From Pseudomonas sp. FP1742 (GTDB lineage Bacteria > Pseudomonadota > Gammaproteobacteria > Pseudomonadales > Pseudomonadaceae), in the NCBI RefSeq assembly GCF_030687145.1, contig NZ_CP117460.1:6572001-6636000 (forward strand): a stretch of 64,000 nucleotides of DNA, in the 5' to 3' direction. The notes beneath the pieces were generated by a model that did not search any database, was not told the DNA's origin, and was given only the letters and a program-made list of their open reading frames with translations. The stretch's first letter is position 1. Each line of letters opens with the position of its first letter. Below are positions 61,095 through 64,000 of this stretch, piece after piece. The position numbers were made by a program, and so were the translations under genes.

Positions 61095-62149
61095 TGTGCA
61101 GCTCCCTGAATGATCAGGCGGGAATCGTCTTTGGGATCGACCGTCGTCACCGAACCAGCCTGACCGAGAATCTTCGGCATCCGCTCACGGTAAATACGCA
61201 GCAGCATTTGCGGGTCGGTGCCCTGCTGTTGCGCCTTGGCCAAACTCAGCACCGTGGCGGTGTCGGCGGAAGCTTTGGCCAGGCGTTCGCTGGCCTGGGC
61301 GTGAGCCACTTGCAGCGTGCGGTCGGCTTGTTCATTGGCGGACTGAGTCAGTTTCTCGGCTTCAGTTCGCGCGTTGGCAACAGCTTTGTCAGCCTGCTGA
61401 CTAGCAGTTAACACCGCGTTGAACGCGCTCACCGCCGGGCCGGGCAGACTCGACTGCACATCGACCCGCGCCACTTCGATACCCAAGCCCTGCCCGGTCG
61501 CCGTCAGTTCGGCCAAGCGTTGATTGATGCCTCGCACCAGATCGCCGCGCAGACGTTCGCGACGTTCGGCAGCCTGATTGTCGGCACCGATCAGTTCCGG
61601 TCGAGCCACCAGAATGGTGTCCAGGTCTCGCGCCGCGGTGAGCGCCACGGCACTGCGCGTCACCAGTCGATCCAGAGCCGGCAACACATGCTCACCCTGA
61701 AGAACGAAGGCATAGGGCTCAGTGACTTTGTAGAACACCCGCACATCCAGCTGCACCACGCCCGCGTCACCGGTCAGCAGATAACCGGAGCCGGCGAGCG
61801 CATCGCTGAGGGGTGTGGCAAAGCTCGCCACTCGGTCGGCCTGCAACGCGGCATCGGTGCGCAGCAGGTTTTCCACCCGACGCTCGATCACCCGATCCGC
61901 TGCCGGCAACAAGATCACCTGCTCAAACGGTCGCGGCCACGCCAACAGTAAGCCGGCATTTTGAATGCGATCCAGCGCGCCGAAGTGCAGCACCACGGCG
62001 CGATTCTGCGGGTCGATCTGCCGCACATTGGAAAATGCCCACGCCAACGCAGCCAGCACGGTCACGGCGTAAAGCGCGAGAAAAGCCAAGCGCCCCGCCT
62101 GAATCCAGGGGCTGCTCAACTCATTTGTTCCACGTGGAACCAAACTCAT
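61091..62149 (-). CDS. SPFH-domain protein (HflK/HflC-like), third gene
   Basis: Membrane protein of 352 residues. One N-terminal membrane segment (about 20-40) is followed by an SPFH/band-7 domain (about 50-235: IDPQNRAVVLHFGALDRIQNAGLLLAWPRPFE) and a long Ala/Gln/Glu-rich helix (about 240-315) for ring assembly. HflKC proteins modulate membrane proteases; this one probably forms a scaffold with its two neighbours. It overlaps both neighbours by ATGA. A perfect parS site spans codons about 3-8. Confidence 0.88.
   Translation of the reverse strand: MSLVPRGTNELSSPWIQAGRLAFLALYAVTVLAALAWAFSNVRQIDPQNRAVVLHFGALDRIQNAGLLLAWPRPFEQVILLPAADRVIERRVENLLRTDAALQADRVASFATPLSDALAGSGYLLTGDAGVVQLDVRVFYKVTEPYAFVLQGEHVLPALDRLVTRSAVALTAARDLDTILVARPELIGADNQAAERRERLRGDLVRGINQRLAELTATGQGLGIEVARVDVQSSLPGPAVSAFNAVLTASQQADKAVANARTEAEKLTQSANEQADRTLQVAHAQASERLAKASADTATVLSLAKAQQQGTDPQMLLRIYRERMPKILGQAGSVTTVDPKDDSRLIIQGAAQ
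62126..62141. other. parS site (ParB centromere) at the start of an SPFH gene
   Basis: TGTTCCACGTGGAACC, again with the exact 14-bp palindrome GTTCCACGTGGAAC; 12.2 kb from the first site. Confidence 0.88.
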
Positions 62150-63198
62150 GGCTGCGACCCGGATTTGTTATCGAGGGTCGGTGGACCGTCAACCAACACC
62201 CGGAACGGCGCCGCATCGGTGCGCAAAATCAGTTTGGTGCCCGGTGCGACGATGGTGCCCAAGGTGTCGAGCGAACGCAGCAAATTGTAGAGCTGCGGTG
62301 AACCGGCGTAGGCGCGGCCGTAAATCTGCGCGGCTTCGACGCGGGATTGGGCTTCGATGTCTGCGGCTTTCACGGTGGCATCAGCTTGTACGATTCGCGC
62401 ATCACGCTCGGCCGCAGAACGAATTTGTGCCGCTTCACGTTTGCCAATGGCCGTGCGTTCAGTGGCGATTGTTTCACGCTCGGCGCGCATACGATCGACC
62501 GTCGCGGTGAGCGTCACCGATGGCAGAGTCAAACGCTCGATACCGACTTGCAGCACTCGCACGCCATAGGTGGTGAGCAACTGCTGATCGATCTGCTGAC
62601 GCAGCTGCGCTTCGAAATCGGCGATGTGCACCTGGTTGGCGTCGGTGTTCACCAGATTGGCCAAGTCGAAACTGCTGGCGGTAGTTTCCAGCGCCGAGCC
62701 GACAAAGGTGCGAATCTGCCGCGCCGCTTCGTCCGGCTGGTTCTGCACGGCGCGCATAAAGCGTTGCACGTTGTCCGGATCACCCTGGACCTGCCAGGCC
62801 ACGTAGGCTTGCACGATGATACGCAAACCATCGCGCGTGCCCACATCCTGCAAGCCGCTGGAGGTAGTGCGCAGCCGTAGATCCACCGGGATCGCCGCCT
62901 CGAACGGTGCCGGCCAACGCCAGCCAAGCCCCGGCTCCAACAATACCCGCGATGGATTACCGAAGCGGGTAATCACCGTGGCCTCCCCCGAGCGCACTTG
63001 CACCAGGCTCGCCGCCGCAATGGCAAACGCCACCAGCAACGCCGCCCAGCCCATTCGCCGCCACGGGAATGGGCCGGCTTCGTGTGGGTCGCCATGATGA
63101 TGGTGATGATGACCATGGTGATGCCCGCCATGCCCGTGATTGTGGCCGGTGTGGTCATCGTGATCGTGATGATCGTGAGAAGGCGTCGACTGGCTCAA
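62146..63198 (-). CDS. HflK-like SPFH protein with His-rich cytoplasmic tail
   Basis: Membrane protein of 350 residues. Residues 1-41 contain 18 histidines with Asp and Gly between them, a strong divalent-metal-binding tail on the cytoplasmic side. A membrane segment (about 50-70) and an SPFH domain follow (EATVITRFGNPSRVLLEPGLGWRWPAP). The C-terminal Ala/Glu helix (about 235-290) fits oligomer formation. It starts at TTG 63198 overlapping the previous stop; no other usable start codon is near. The tail may collect the metal for the ATPase encoded downstream, which lacks such a domain. Confidence 0.88.
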   Translation of the reverse strand: MSQSTPSHDHHDHDDHTGHNHGHGGHHHGHHHHHHGDPHEAGPFPWRRMGWAALLVAFAIAAASLVQVRSGEATVITRFGNPSRVLLEPGLGWRWPAPFEAAIPVDLRLRTTSSGLQDVGTRDGLRIIVQAYVAWQVQGDPDNVQRFMRAVQNQPDEAARQIRTFVGSALETTASSFDLANLVNTDANQVHIADFEAQLRQQIDQQLLTTYGVRVLQVGIERLTLPSVTLTATVDRMRAERETIATERTAIGKREAAQIRSAAERDARIVQADATVKAADIEAQSRVEAAQIYGRAYAGSPQLYNLLRSLDTLGTIVAPGTKLILRTDAAPFRVLVDGPPTLDNKSGSQP

Positions 63199-64000
63199 TG
63201 GGCGGCTCCTGGCTGAGCGGTATTACGCGACGGCGCAGGGTCAGCCGGCAGCGTGAATGTACGTAGGTCGATGGTCGGCGCATTGCTGCTGCCACCCAGA
63301 CGGTGATCGAGAACCAGCAGCTTGGCGTTAGCCAGGCCCTGGGTCAGTTGGCTGAGGTATTGCTCCAGCACGAAGGCTTGGCCGGCGCTGGAAAACGCCT
63401 TTCGTTCGGCGGCAAATTTCAGGTCGGCGGCCTGGGCGTTCGAGTTGATTTCATGCGCACTGGCCGTGGCTTGATCGCGAGCGATGCTGGCCTGCAATTG
63501 CGCCTGGTTGGTCGCCTCTGCCGCTGCACCGCGCTCTCTGGAGATCAGTGCCTGAGCGCCAATCTGCGCCGCTTGCACACCGTGATAGGCATTCGCCGCA
63601 CCCGCTGGCGGATGAATGGCCTCGACCACCGTGGCAAGAATTTCCACGCCGCTGTCGAGTTTTTGCAGGTCTGCCTGCACAGCTCGGCCGATGTCTTCGG
63701 CGAGCCCTACCCGGTCTTCACCGAGTAAACCGTCAAGGGTTCGCGAGGCGAAATCGTGAACCAGAATTCGACTCGCGGTGCTGCGGATCAGCGTCGGCAC
63801 GTCGGCGCTGTTGTACGTCGCAGCCAGTGCCGCCTGATCGCTCAAGCCGATGCGATAAACGAAGCGCACGTCCATGTTGACGATCTGGAAGCTCTGCTTG
63901 TCGGCACGGCTGCTGGCGATGACCTGGGATTTGTCATTCACATGACTGGCGTCCCACAAGCGGTTGGCAATTACCGGTGCCGGGCCTTCGGCAGGTTCAG
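63195..64000 (-). CDS. SPFH-domain protein (HflC-like), 5' part beyond the window
   Basis: At least 268 residues of a third SPFH protein; the reading frame continues past base 64000, so the start and membrane anchor are missing. Visible are the band-7 core (DVRFVYRIGLSDQAALAATY, LIRSTASRILVHDFASRTL), a long helix rich in Ala, Gln and Glu, and a short tail with TIDLRTFTLPAD. First seen gene of the overlapping SPFH/ATPase unit. Confidence 0.85.
   Translation of the reverse strand, partial: EPAEGPAPVIANRLWDASHVNDKSQVIASSRADKQSFQIVNMDVRFVYRIGLSDQAALAATYNSADVPTLIRSTASRILVHDFASRTLDGLLGEDRVGLAEDIGRAVQADLQKLDSGVEILATVVEAIHPPAGAANAYHGVQAAQIGAQALISRERGAAAEATNQAQLQASIARDQATASAHEINSNAQAADLKFAAERKAFSSAGQAFVLEQYLSQLTQGLANAKLLVLDHRLGGSSNAPTIDLRTFTLPADPAPSRNTAQPGAAH

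Overview
The window is chromosomal DNA of a fluorescent Pseudomonas (P. fluorescens group). Three things point there. Coding sequence is GC-rich and dense. About a dozen REP/REPIN palindromes carry the core GCGGGCTTGCTCGCGA. The order purE-purK, pycA-pycB-pycR, hexR-like, GGDEF/EAL, uvrD, pdxY, Zur cluster, cls/cfa follows the origin-proximal arm of Pseudomonas chromosomes as I know it from P. aeruginosa PAO1. Two exact 14-bp parS palindromes (49882-49895 and 62127-62140) also place the right-hand part near oriC. No tRNA, rRNA, CRISPR array, transposase or prophage was seen.

Layout. 0-5 kb: end of an MHS-type MFS carrier, a YciA-like thioesterase, hexose-6-phosphate mutarotase, two small envelope proteins, and purE-purK behind a leader with an intrinsic-terminator hairpin. 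5-12 kb: HypT-like LysR divergent to aspA, then an alanine/glycine:Na+ symporter, L-asparaginase and an AraC regulator. 12-14.5 kb: acetylpolyamine amidohydrolase with a polyamine-binding protein. 14.6-19.2 kb: one very large dermonecrotic-toxin-like gene between two similar terminators. 19.3-22.7 kb: a MocR regulator, whose interdomain linker DNA holds five 12-bp units related to the DnaA box, divergent to a PaiB-like protein and two GNAT acetyltransferases. 22.8-27.3 kb: homocysteine S-methyltransferase divergent to an amino-acid ABC transporter without ATPase, then a short-passenger autotransporter. 27.5-39.8 kb: pyruvate carboxylase pycAB with pycR, a HexR-like regulator behind a HexR-type operator, a GGDEF/EAL protein, uvrD with an apparently leaderless promoter, and a Tim44-domain protein. 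39.9-44.3 kb: SMI1/KNR4 protein, CPA2 antiporter, thioesterase, pdxY, DUF3301 protein.

44.4-55.6 kb is a zinc-starvation block. Two Zur-type palindromes (47719-47731 and 49436-49448) lie in divergent promoters. Around them are two CobW/COG0523 GTPases, a DUF1826 protein, two small exported proteins, an AmiA-type amidase, and one long co-directional run: FolE2, a metal ABC transporter, gamma-carbonic anhydrase, dihydroorotase and a ThrRS-like protein with no catalytic core. The general logic is replacement of zinc enzymes plus zinc capture. 55.7-59 kb: DUF3617 protein, cardiolipin synthase, cyclopropane fatty acid synthase. 59.2-64 kb: four overlapping genes coding for a P1B-ATPase without its own metal-binding tail and three SPFH (HflK/HflC-like) proteins, one with a cytoplasmic tail of 18 histidines in 41 residues.

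The points most worth follow-up are the core-less ThrRS-like protein, the in-gene DnaA-box repeat, the SPFH/P1B-ATPase unit, the large toxin-like protein and the purE leader.
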